Shown: in pieces, positions 50,752 to 59,937 of the stretch
Position numbering within the stretch: the first letter of the stretch is position 1
Layout: each line of letters starts with the position of its first letter
Source: Streptomyces sp. Q6
Lineage (GTDB): Bacteria > Actinomycetota > Actinomycetes > Streptomycetales > Streptomycetaceae
Assembly (NCBI RefSeq): GCF_036967205.1
Contig: NZ_CP146023.1
Location: 124,001-188,000 of the forward strand
Reading direction: 5' to 3'
Length of the DNA stretch: 64,000 nt
Position numbers and translations under genes: made by a program
The notes under the pieces: model-generated
Told to the model about the DNA's origin: nothing
Seen by the model: only the letters and a program-made list of their open reading frames with translations
The model's database searches: none

Positions 50752-53700
50752 CGGGAGAATGAGACCGAGCGCTTGGCTCCTGCCGGTCAGGGGCGGGCGG
50801 CGCAACCACGGCGGAGCCGCTCAAGGGCATCGCCGAGGCCAGGACCCGCCGAATTTCATTGAACACTCAATGACTTCTGTCAGAGCCATCGAGAGCGCGA
50901 ACCCCGGAGCACCGATTTCCCGGAATCAGCCCCTACAGAGGTCAGGTCCGAGGCGAACCGTCCGGACCCCTCCCCCACGTCACGCTCGCGAACCGAGCCC
51001 GTTTCCGGTCCCGCCGCCCCCAGGCCCAAAAGGGGAGCCCAAGCGGGACCACTCCCCCGCCGCCCCCACATCCGCATGCGGGACAGCGGGCCACGGCGGC
51101 GGGTCAACACCCGGAGGGCACGAACATTCCCCCGGCCGCCCGGTCTCAACTCTCCGCGCATGGAGCGTGCCCCTGGCGCGTCAGTCCCGGACGTCCGTGC
51201 CGGTTGGCGCCGAAGGGGGTCGCCCCTCGGAAAGCCGCGGCCCCGGGCGTAGTCGTCCTGCGATCGGTCACCATCGTGACCAGCCTCGGGCCCCCGGCCG
51301 TCGCACACCCCGGAATGTCGCGGCACGAAACAGCCAACGGCAGACGCAGAAAACACGCCGACGACGGTCCTGCCCTCTCCGGACGAGCTGCGGCAGCGAA
51401 GCACAGTTTTGGAGGCACCGGCGAGCAGGAGGCGAGCGAAACGTCTGAACGTCTGGCGGCGGACACGGTCGCGCGGTCTTGGGTATCGGCTGCTGAGCCC
51501 CGGGCCGTGCACGCTTCCCAGCACGCACAGTTGATGCACGCGCTGCCGTACGGTCCTCCTCAGCTAATCAGCACCGCCGAAGGACGCCGGGTGAAGCCTG
51601 TCGGCCGCAGCGGCCACGGCTCCCCATCACGGTGGCCGGACTCTGCCGCGAATGCGAACCCTCGCAGCCGAGGACGGCCACAGGACGCGCCGTGCTCGGA
51701 CTTGTCACAGATGACGAACCACAGATCGACCTGGCCACGGCCCTTCACGGACCGACAAGTCCGCGACCGGCACTCCCCCACTGGTTCTTGCTCCTGCCCT
51801 CAGCGACTTGTCGCACAACACGCCTTGAGCACGCGTCAGCAGCGCACGCCCACCACGCAATCATCTGGAGCGGCAGCTCGCAGGCCAGCGTGCCAGACAC
51901 CCTGCAGGACCGTCGCTGCCCGCGGCAATCGACCGTCGATCCGACGCCAACAGGGGCGACTGCTCACCTGCCTCCCGGCTTCCTGATCCGCACCGCGACA
52001 TACACGACCGTCACGGCCGGAGGGCACAAGTCGCGGACCAATCCACAGCAGAACTGTGCTTGCTCCAACAGGCTCAGTAAGCCGGCGAGAGACCTCAGCC
52101 CGGTAATGACCGTGCGCGACCCCGCGGCCTGATCCAGCGTCGTTCCACCCCGCATGGCAGGTTCAGATCGTCCGAACGCCTGCGCAGGCTGAAGGAGCAT
52201 CACGATCGAGGCGTACGAGCTGACCACCCGGCTTTGGAGAACTCTCGGCTGGAGCACCTCGGAATTTCCTGGTCTATCAGCCCCCTTCAGCACCCTTACC
52301 GACCCGCCCTAGGGGCTTGAGGATCAGGGCGCGGAGGACGCCCATGGACCAACGCACCCGGCATCCGAGGCCCTTGACTCATGACAGCGTTTCAATCTCT
52401 TCAACCCGCTGACATCACCACCACCTTGGCGACTCTTAGCATCGCCAATACACAGCCTCACGATCAGTTACGATGGCTCAAGTTGAGGTTAGAAACACCC
52501 TCTGACCTGCGGAAACAAACAATCCTGCAAACATCGCCACCCATTGACGAGCAAACATGGAAGGAGGGGTTGTGACACACACTGGGTTCCACCTTGAAGC
52601 CTGTCGCTGGCAAGGCCACAGGATCAACGTAACCACATGTGAATCTCAAGGCGTGAGCAATCGTGCAGAGTTGAGCTTTGAGGCACCCCACTGCAACCAC
52701 CTCTCCATGGGCATTGCCGTTAGCCAGTTTGCGAGTACACCAGGGGGCTGCTGTGCCGGTTGGCATCCAGGCAGAAGGGCAGACCTGCCTATAAGTGCGC
52801 ACGGTAACCAGGAAGCGGGCTGGCATGTCCACCTGCGTCAAGGGTTCGTGGGCTGCACGTACGTCGACCGGCCCAACTGCGCGTACGTCACCCTGAATAC
52901 ACGCAGGCGGACGGGCACGCCGATCGGTCGGTCGGAGGGTTGGCCGGGGTACCGACATCGAGGCACGCCCGCTCGCCCGGTTGCAGGCAGGACGAAGGGC
53001 GGGCAGACGCACCGGTGCAGCCGCCTGCTTCCCAGCAGGCACGTTTGCCGGTCTGCGCACAGGAACACAGGCTGGCCACACCACCTGCCTCACCACCGCA
53101 CTGCAACGATGACTCCACATCAACCCACATGCAGGAACGCCTCTCTGTCTCGGCACAGGCCCGCATCCGTGTTCCCTGATGCGTCTGCAACTCGGCCGGT
53201 CAACCCATACGTCTGCAGGGGAGGACACGAAATCGCAAGTACAGGGAAAGGCCTGAGTGCTTGCACGCCTCCCTGCCCACCCGTCGCCAACCCGGCAAGT
53301 ACGTCTGAAGACAGGCACTTTGACCGGCCCGCCCACCCAATCGTCGGCTGGTCACCGGATCCGAATCCTGGCAGGCCGTGCGGCAGGACGACCGCCCGGT
53401 TCCCCCACCGGGTCACGAGCTCGCGAACCTCCAGGTCCGGCAGTCGGCCGCACAGCTGATACGGCGATACCCCGGAGAGTGAGCCACAAGGCATGAAGGA
53501 CGGTCGGCTCCCCACCAGACGAAGCAGTGGAACGGGCCGCACGATCGGGTGCAGGCTCGCATACCCCTCGGAATCCTTGCCCGGAAGCCGGTCTGACGGC
53601 GTGTCCGGTCACACGGTGCTCCATATCCCTGGTAGCGTGATCACCGCTTTGTGGCACAACTGCTCTGGAGGTGAATGTTCTTGTGGAAGCGTCAGCTGAT

Positions 53701-53820
53701 TCCCACGTGGTGCGATCACTTGCCTTCACCGCATGTCGACAAGCGGGGCCAGGAGCGGGGTCGTCAGCTTGTGCTCACGCGATCAAGTCCATGGTTCCGC
53801 CGTCTCGCACAGCGGGCCTG
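50752..53820. other. 3-kb gene-free region before the partition genes
   Basis: Many open frames exist but none shows a ribosome site with a protein-like sequence; the longest after 52400 are Cys/Arg/Pro-rich and lack streptomycete codon bias. From about 52380 to 53720 the DNA is visibly less GC-rich than the rest. Short words such as GGCAGGACG, GCAGGCACG, CAAGTACGTCTG and ATACGTCTGCAGG recur. It may contain an origin, centromere or degraded foreign DNA. Confidence 0.45.
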
Positions 53821-53833
53821 AGCTGGTACGACA

Positions 53834-53985
53834 GCGTTCCTGAAGCGTTCTTACGGGTTCTGGGGACGGGTTCGGGCCCTCCTGGACCCTGTTCCGGAGC
53901 CCTTCGGAGCGCAGGATCGTTCTGAGCGAAGTTTTGACCATCCGAACCAGAACAAATGGGGCATAACGAACCCCGTTCTCAGGTC
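53834..53985. other. Putative centromere (parS-like) repeats upstream of parA
   Basis: GCGTTC at 53834 and 53845, GGGTTC at 53855 and 53868, then GAACC/GAACCCCGTTC blocks on the opposite strand near 53950-53982. The cluster lies directly before parA-parB, the usual place for a plasmid centromere. The repeats are short, so this is tentative. Confidence 0.4.
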
Positions 53986-54006
53986 TGAAGCAGAGTGAGA
54001 GGACCC

Positions 54007-54933
54007 ATGGCCAGTCCCTTTGAAGCACCTGACATCCAAACGCAGCTACCCGGCATCCCCTGGGAGTCGCTGTCGCACATCTTCATGTTCGGCAACGGCA
54101 AGGGAGGCGTCGGCAAGTCGTCCGTCTCGGCGAACGCCGCGGGCAAGGCCGCGCGCAGCGGGCTGCGGACGCTCATCATCGACTGCAACGCGCAGGGCAA
54201 CATCGCGCGCGAGCTCGGGTACAAGCGAGCGGAGTGGAACGACGGGGGAGCGGGGCTGCTCGAGGCGCTCAGGACCGGTGCACCGCTGACGCCACGGGAG
54301 AACGTCCGGGAGAACCTGGACGTGGTCATGGGCGGTCCGGCCCTCGGTGACGAGTTCGGGATCTTCTTCCACACGCTGCTCGCGAAGGAAGGCCCGCACG
54401 CGTACCTGCGGCTGCTGATGTGCCTGCTGCCGATCGCGCACAACTACCAGATCATCATCCTCGACACGCCGCCGGAGAACCCCTCTCTGCAGCGGCTCGC
54501 GCTCTCCGCCGCGCGCTGGCTGATCATCCCGGTCAAGAGCGACGGCGGCGCGGAGGACGGACTGGCCCAGATCGGCCTCGAGTTCTCGTACGTCAAGTTC
54601 GTCAGCCAGATCAACCCGTACGTCTCGCTGCTCGGGGTGCTGCTGTTCGACACCGGCCGTACGTACACGGGCATCCACGCCGACGTACGGCGCCAGGTAC
54701 AGAAGGTGCTGGGCGAAGAAGCCCACATGTTCAAGCATCTGATCGGGCACACCGAGTCGGTAGCGCGCCTCGTGCGCAAGCGCGGACTGCTCGTCCAGGA
54801 GCTGGCCGAGCGGCGAGCGGCGGGGGAGCGAGGCATCCCGGAGACCGCCGAGGGACTCGCAGCGGACTACGAGGGATTCACTGAAGAGATGTTCGCCAGG
54901 GCACTCGAACTGAGGAAGGAAGCCGCGGCATGA
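54007..54933 (+). CDS. parA: ParA-family partition ATPase
   Basis: 308 residues with the deviant Walker A motif GNGKGGVGKSSVSANAAGKA, the Walker A' strand TLIIDCNAQGNIARELG and Walker B-like YQIIILDTPPENPS. Plasmid and chromosome ParA proteins move ParB-bound DNA along the nucleoid. ATG 54007 follows GAGAGGA. It overlaps the next gene by 4 bp (ATGA). This pair, away from rRNA or gid genes, suggests a plasmid partition system. Confidence 0.88.
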   Translation: MASPFEAPDIQTQLPGIPWESLSHIFMFGNGKGGVGKSSVSANAAGKAARSGLRTLIIDCNAQGNIARELGYKRAEWNDGGAGLLEALRTGAPLTPRENVRENLDVVMGGPALGDEFGIFFHTLLAKEGPHAYLRLLMCLLPIAHNYQIIILDTPPENPSLQRLALSAARWLIIPVKSDGGAEDGLAQIGLEFSYVKFVSQINPYVSLLGVLLFDTGRTYTGIHADVRRQVQKVLGEEAHMFKHLIGHTESVARLVRKRGLLVQELAERRAAGERGIPETAEGLAADYEGFTEEMFARALELRKEAAA

Positions 54934-55568
54934 CCCCGCCGAAGAACAAGAAGACCCACGCCGACGAGGACGAGCAGAGCATGTCGGACGAGGGTGTCGG
55001 CAACCTGTTCAGCGGGGGAGGAGCGCCCTCCGGAGCGCTCGCCGGGTGGGCCACTTCGCAGACGTCCGCCCCGGCCGCCCAGCCGGCCGCCACGCCCGCT
55101 CAGCCTGCCCCCGTGACTGCGGCGCCGCGCCCGATGGCCGTGGTGCCGCAGCCGACGCGTACGGTCGCCGAGGAGCCCGCAGCACCCGCGAACGACGCGG
55201 ACACCGCCAGGGCGGTCGGCTTCTACGTTTCGACCAATGTCGCCAACCGCTTCCGCAAGTACCGCAAGCAGACCGATCTGACGCACACGCAGATCGTGTT
55301 CCTCGCCATCGAGGCCGCCATCGACAAGGGGCTCACGGAGGTCGTCGAGGACGCGCGGCGCGCACCCAAGTTCCAGTCCAAGCTGTTCGCCGTGGCACCG
55401 GACAACTCGGATCTGCGGGGCCTGGGCCCGGTGCAGTTGCAGTACAAGCCGACACGGGCGCAGTACGGGATCATCGACGGTCTTGTCGCCGAGTCCGGGC
55501 TGCCCGACCACACCAAGTTCCTCGCGGTGGTGCTCGACCAGTTCCTGCCGGGGCGCCGGGACGCGTGA
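54930..55568 (+). CDS. ParB-like small DNA-binding partner
   Basis: 212 residues. Residues 1-85 are low-complexity Ala/Pro/Gln-rich and probably disordered; then a ribbon-helix-helix-like part (GFYVSTNVANRFRKYRKQTD, LTHTQIVFLAIEAAIDKGL) and a C-terminal PVQLQYKPTRAQYGIIDGLV segment. Not the classical ParB/Spo0J fold but the expected position and coupling for a centromere-binding partner. It overlaps parA by 4 bp. Confidence 0.7.
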   Translation: MTPPKNKKTHADEDEQSMSDEGVGNLFSGGGAPSGALAGWATSQTSAPAAQPAATPAQPAPVTAAPRPMAVVPQPTRTVAEEPAAPANDADTARAVGFYVSTNVANRFRKYRKQTDLTHTQIVFLAIEAAIDKGLTEVVEDARRAPKFQSKLFAVAPDNSDLRGLGPVQLQYKPTRAQYGIIDGLVAESGLPDHTKFLAVVLDQFLPGRRDA

Positions 55569-55720
55569 GCCGGGAACGGGGTCACGACTCACCCGCCGGT
55601 TGTCAGGTGGTCCCTGCACGGCTTTGACCACCTGAGTTCGCAAAACAGCGCAGGCGCTCTCATCCGGCACACGGTCCGGCACACTGCCGGGGCGCATGCG
55701 GCACCAAGTCGCCGCTGCCG

Positions 55721-55763
55721 GCCACGCGCGCGCCCGGCCGGATCGGATGGGCGCGCGCGTGGC
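55721..55763 (+). terminator. Strong hairpin after the par operon
   Basis: A perfect 15-bp stem GCCACGCGCGCGCCC with its mirror, 13-nt loop, 152 bp past the parB-like stop and ahead of the convergent 286-residue gene. The alternating CG tract makes it unusually stable. Confidence 0.6.
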
Positions 55764-55863
55764 ATCGGGGCTGACTCCCGACGCCTGCCCGGGACTGGTA
55801 AGCCCGCATGTTCTCGGACGGTTTCGCCCTTGACCACCCTGAGTAGTCGGTGGTGCCTGCTGG

Positions 55864-56724
55864 TCACTCTGCGCCGTGGTCACCGGGCTCGTAGGGCGGG
55901 ATCGTCCAGCGCATCGTTGCCTGGCCCGTGGGGCCAGGCTGAAGGGTCACGGGATAGACCTGTCCGAAGCTGCGTTGGCCGCGATGTCTCATCGAGTGGT
56001 CGCCGCTGGCCCAGTTGATTCCCAGCACTGGGCAGTCGGCGACCTCGACGGCGCCGATCCGAAGCGGGTGCGTCCAGCTCGCCCGGTTGAAGCGGTGGAA
56101 GTCGGTGTGCTCGTCGACTGCGACCATGACGCCCCGGCCCTGTTCGTCGCCTTCCCAGCCGTTGAGGGCGTCGCCGAGCTTCTTGGCGTCATCGAGCGGG
56201 AGGTCCAGCCACCCTCGCACTTGGCTGCCATGTCGCGAGACCATGTCTCCGCCGAACTGACGATGGGCGGCCTCCGCGTGGGCTCCCCAGTAGGCGACGT
56301 CGGCAAGGCCGTCGGTTGAGGGGTGGCCGTCTCCGGTCCAGGAGTCCAGGGCCAGTGCGTCACCGAGCACCATGCCGCAACGGTCGACCGGTAGGTCGCC
56401 AAGGATGATCGGCTCGTCCCCGGCGGTGCCTGTCCAGAGCAGACCGAGATCGATCTCAAGGACTGCGATGGTTGGCCCTCCGTCGAAGGGCGACGGCGCC
56501 ATGCCAGCCCGCACCATCAACGGCTTGTCACTGACGGCGCGAACTGCGGCCATCTCACACATCCAGTCGTGGACGTGTCCGCCGCCGACCGATGCCGCGG
56601 CACTTGCGCGTACGGACAGCGGTTGGCCCAGCTGCGGCCAGTAGTCGATCCACGACGCCATCCCCAACACAAGGACTCCCGACGGCGCTGTCACGATTCC
56701 CAGGTCAATGTCACTCTCAGCCAT
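55864..56724 (-). CDS. Protein of unknown function (286 aa)
   Basis: Predicted soluble protein: IDLGIVTAPSGVLVLGMASW, IDYWPQLGQPLSVRASAAAS, VLEIDLGLLWTGTAGDEPII and RSFGQVYPVTLQPGPTGQAT. I do not recognise the family. ATG 56724 was chosen because homology-like content begins there and a longer frame to 56934 runs into a transposable element end. The 2.9-kb element begins 50 bp upstream of this start and probably disturbs its promoter. Confidence 0.65.
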   Translation of the reverse strand: MAESDIDLGIVTAPSGVLVLGMASWIDYWPQLGQPLSVRASAAASVGGGHVHDWMCEMAAVRAVSDKPLMVRAGMAPSPFDGGPTIAVLEIDLGLLWTGTAGDEPIILGDLPVDRCGMVLGDALALDSWTGDGHPSTDGLADVAYWGAHAEAAHRQFGGDMVSRHGSQVRGWLDLPLDDAKKLGDALNGWEGDEQGRGVMVAVDEHTDFHRFNRASWTHPLRIGAVEVADCPVLGINWASGDHSMRHRGQRSFGQVYPVTLQPGPTGQATMRWTIPPYEPGDHGAE

Positions 56725-56773
56725 CCGGCGATGGAACCTTCCTCTTGCTCTCAGGATCAAGGTCCGCTGGGTC

Positions 56774-56782
56774 AACGCCTTT
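56774..56782. repeat. 9-bp target duplication AACGCCTTT, left
   Basis: Identical to 59693-59701, directly outside the two terminal inverted repeats of the 2.9-kb element. Confidence 0.85.
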
Positions 56783-56948
56783 GGGTGCGGTTCCTTTGAA
56801 GTGACGATCGGGATCATGCGGCGAGGCCGCTCAAAGAAGGAACGGACGGTGGGTGGGCCGGGACGGCCGCCTGGTGGTCGCGGGTCACCATTAACCGATT
56901 GTTTACTTTGCCCTGGTTTCCGCGTGCGGATCATGTCGTTGGCCGGGT

Positions 56949-57043
56949 ATGACGATCAACATGAGCTGGCAGGTCCAGGACGGTCCGCGGCGCGCGCTTC
57001 GTTCGCAGGCGCTCACCGGGATCCTCTTCCGGGACGGCGATTC
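56949..57043 (+). pseudogene. Acyl-CoA oxidase-like gene, N-terminal part
   Basis: ATG 56949 gives MTINMSWQVQDGPRRALRSQ, then ALTGILFRDGD and the IS insertion. Excising 57044-57914 and one TC restores GAT TCG GGG CCC GAC in frame (DSGPD), joining it to the main part. AT-rich DNA before the start (CATTAACCGATTGTTTACTT near 56890) is a possible promoter. Confidence 0.85.
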
Positions 57044-57914
57044 AAGCGTGTTGCACAAGGCGGTGTTCGGGCAGGTCAGGGTTAGTGAGGGCAGTCCTCT
57101 GGTCATGAGGCGAGGGCGAGGTTGTGCATCTGGGCGACGGCTTGGACGGCGTGGTGAAGGCCGTCGCCGTGCTGCCGGCAGTCGCGGAGGATCTTGTAGT
57201 TCTTCATCCGGCCGATCACATGCTCCACCCGGGCCCGCACCGTGCGATGGGCGGCGTTGTCGGCCTCCTCGCCCGCCAGCAGCTCGCGTCGGGGGCGTTT
57301 GCGGTGCGGGGTGACCATCCCGCAGTTGAGGTAGGCACCGTCGGCCAGCATGGTCACGCCCTGGCAGTGCTGGGCCAGGCCGGAGGCCCGCCAGGCGTGC
57401 GCGTCCGCGGTGGTGCCCGGCACCGGCCGGGCCGCGGCGATCACGAGACGGGTGTCGGCATCCACAATGACCTGCACGTTTGCGGAGAACCGGTAGTTGC
57501 GTGAGGAGGAGCCGACGTGCCGGTCGCGGACCGGGATGAGGGTGCCGTCCACGATCCACAACCGGTCCGCCGCGTCGGCCGGACGGGCCACCGGCTCCAG
57601 CGCGAGCAGCGGGCCGAGCTTCTGGATCACCCGGCACACGGTCGAGGAAGAGGTCCCGAACAGCGGCCCGAGCTGCCGCATGGTCAGGTTGGTGCGGTAG
57701 TACACGGCCACGATCAAGACCCGTTCGGCCAGCGGCAGACACCACGGACGGCCCCGCAGCGTGCCGTTGCCGCCTCGGTCACGGACCACCCTCAGCAGCC
57801 GCCCGAACTGCTCCATCGACAGCCCCGTGAACGTCTCCACCCACACCCGTTCAGCCCTCAACACCCCAGCCATACACCGGATATGCCCAGTTCACGGCCT
57901 TGTGCAACACGCTT
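57044..57914. mobile_element. IS5-family insertion sequence
   Basis: 871 bp with terminal inverted repeats whose first 18 bases are identical (AAGCGTGTTGCACAAGGC) and extend imperfectly. It is flanked by a 2-bp duplication TC (57042-57043 and 57915-57916). It encodes one DDE transposase on the minus strand. It splits the acyl-CoA oxidase gene. Confidence 0.92.
57103..57873 (-). CDS. IS5-family DDE transposase
   Basis: 256 residues. N-terminal HTH region (LTMRQLGPLFGTSSSTVCRV), then DDE_Tnp_4-like catalytic core: Asp in LWIVDGTLIPVRDRHVG, Asp in GVTMLADGAYLNCGM and Glu in ARVEHVIGRMKNYKIL. ATG 57873; stop 57103. It appears intact, so the IS may be active. Confidence 0.93.
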   Translation of the reverse strand: MAGVLRAERVWVETFTGLSMEQFGRLLRVVRDRGGNGTLRGRPWCLPLAERVLIVAVYYRTNLTMRQLGPLFGTSSSTVCRVIQKLGPLLALEPVARPADAADRLWIVDGTLIPVRDRHVGSSSRNYRFSANVQVIVDADTRLVIAAARPVPGTTADAHAWRASGLAQHCQGVTMLADGAYLNCGMVTPHRKRPRRELLAGEEADNAAHRTVRARVEHVIGRMKNYKILRDCRQHGDGLHHAVQAVAQMHNLALAS

Positions 57915-59648
57915 TCGGGGCCCGACCTCCATGCGGCGTGGCGCAAGGCGATTTCGACGGACCTGTTCCGCCACCGTACCGACCTGTATGTCGAGGAGCG
58001 ATGGCAACAGTCGTATGACCGGCTGCGGGCCCTGAACGAGGAAGTGCTGTGCGTGCAGGATCTGGCCCGGGACCCGCGCGCGCTGGCCGCCCTGCACGAG
58101 TGGGCTTCGGTGGTGGACGGGGCCACGGCGACGGTGGCGGGCATCCACTACAACCTCTTCCTCGGCAGCCTCCTCGACGACGACGTGTCCCCCGCCCGCA
58201 ACTTGGCCGAGTTCACCGCACTGGCGGCCACCGGGACCTTCCTGTGCACCGAGCACGCGCATGGCAACGATGCGGCGGCGCTGGAGACCATCGCTCGCTA
58301 CGACCGTGAGCGGGACGGGTTCGTGCTGCACACCCCGCACGAGGGCGCGCGGAAGTACATGCCCAACACCAGCCCCGCGGGCGGACCGAAGACCGCGGTG
58401 GTCGCGGCGCGGCTGGTGGTCGACGACCGGGACGAGGGCGTCTTCCTCTTCCTCACCCCGCTCAGCGACCAGCGCGGAACCCTGCCGGGCGTGACAGTGA
58501 CGATGCTGCCGGACCGGATCGGCAGCCCGGTGGACCACTGTGTCACCAGCTTCGACCACGTGCGCCTGCCCCGAACCGCACTGCTCCAGGGCGCGCACGG
58601 ACGGCTCACGGACGAGGGCATCTTCACCAGCGCCTTGGGCAGTCCGCGCAAACGGTTCCTGCATGCCATCCGCCGGGTGACGGTCGGCAAGCTGTGTATG
58701 AGTGCGAGCACTCTGGGCGGCAGCCGTGCGGCGCTGGCGATCGCGGTGCGTTACGCGTACCTGCGTCACATCTCTGGGCCGGTGGCCGGAGAGCGCGTCC
58801 AACTGGCGGCACACCGCAGCCACCATGCCCGTCTCCTGTCCTGCGCGGCCACCGTCTACGCCATGACCTTCCTGCACCGGGTCGTCACCGAACGCTGGAT
58901 CACCCACGGCCCCGAGGACGAGGCGGAAGCAGCCCGGCTGGTGGCGATGGCCAAGGGCTGGATCACCTGGCAGGCCCGCGACATCACCACGGAGGCCCGC
59001 GAACGGTGCGGCGCCCGCGCGCTGTTCCCTGTGAACGGCCTCGCCGAATTCACCGCGAACGCCGATGGCGCCATCACCGCAGAGGGCGACAACCTGGCTA
59101 TCTGGTGCAAAGCGGGAGCCGAGATGATCTTCGGGCACGCAGCCGCCCCGGAACCGGAGACGGCGGCGACCGGTCAGGAGTCCCTGACCGACCCCGCCTT
59201 CCTGCGCCGCGCGTTGGCCGCCGCCGAACGCTACTGGCACCTGACCGCGCGCCGCGACGTCCGAGGCGGTACAGGCGATGCGCTCGGGCGCTGGAACCAT
59301 GCCTCCGCCGCGGCCCTCGCCCTGGTCGAGACCTACACGCTGGGCCAGGCCGCCGACGCCTTCGCCTCGGCTTGCTCCCAGGTCACCGACCCCGATACCC
59401 GCGCCGCCCTGGAAGATCTGCGCACCCTGTTCCTGCTCGACCGGCTGGCCCCGATCAGCGGACTCCTGCTGGCCGAGGGCGTCCTTAGCGCCGATCAGGT
59501 CCGCTCCCTCCCCGACACGGTGCGCAACCTGACAGTGAGGCTTGCGCCGCATCTGACGGCCCTGACGGAGGCATTCGACGTGCCCGAGGAGCACTTGGCG
59601 TCGCTGCCGATGCTGACTGAGAGGACCTCGCCCCGACGCGAATCATGA
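57915..59648 (+). pseudogene. Acyl-CoA oxidase-like gene, main part (interrupted)
   Basis: 577 codons of acyl-CoA dehydrogenase/oxidase sequence: YDRLRALNEEVLCVQDLAR, GIHYNLFLGSLLDDDVSPAR, FLCTEHAHGNDAAALETIAR, KYMPNTSPAGGPKTAVVAAR, DHCVTSFDHVRLPRTALLQG, HISGPVAGERVQLAAHRSHH and ARERCGARALFPVNGLAEF. It resembles acyl-CoA oxidases such as Aco of the avenolide pathway in Streptomyces, but other acyl-CoA oxidases cannot be excluded. A chance TTG at 57900 inside the IS end could start translation of a shortened protein. Confidence 0.85.
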
Positions 59649-59692
59649 CTGACCCACGCCGTCCCGACGGTCACTTCAAAGGATCCACACCC

Positions 59693-59701
59693 AACGCCTT
59701 T
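59693..59701. repeat. 9-bp target duplication AACGCCTTT, right
   Basis: Second copy of the duplication seen at 56774-56782. Confidence 0.85.
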
Positions 59702-59937
59702 TGGTCACCTGGGGCGTATCGGCTCCAGGCGTCCGCCAAGCGATCTACGACTGATCCTGAAGCTCTTCGGGGCCGCCATGGGTAAGACGTCGTTGTGATG
59801 CCCGGTGGCGGCCATCCCTCCACGTCCTCCGTGAATCAGCCCTCCGCCCGGGGCAGGCACATCCAGTGGGGCAGTGCGGTCATGGCTTCGCTGTGGCGGT
59901 GTGTCGGGTCCGGAAGGCGGCGCGCGGCGGTGCTGTC

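Larger units (their letters stand above)
56783..59692. mobile_element. IR-flanked element (2.9 kb) carrying an acyl-CoA oxidase gene
   Basis: Ends are 23-bp inverted repeats (56783-56805 and 59670-59692; 21 of 23 match) that begin GGGTG and end CCTTTGAAGTGAC. A perfect 9-bp direct repeat AACGCCTTT flanks them. Without the nested IS the element is about 2.0 kb and holds only a promoter region and an acyl-CoA oxidase-like gene, with no transposase. It therefore looks like a non-autonomous cargo element moved by a transposase acting in trans. Confidence 0.8.

Noticed and set aside
50759-51448. 229-residue plus-strand open frame after the antitoxin promoter
   Set aside because: Proline- and arginine-rich composition without structure; no ribosome site.
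52464-53336. 290-residue minus-strand open frame in the gene-free region
   Set aside because: Cys/Arg/Pro-rich, no ribosome site, no codon bias and no recognisable domain.
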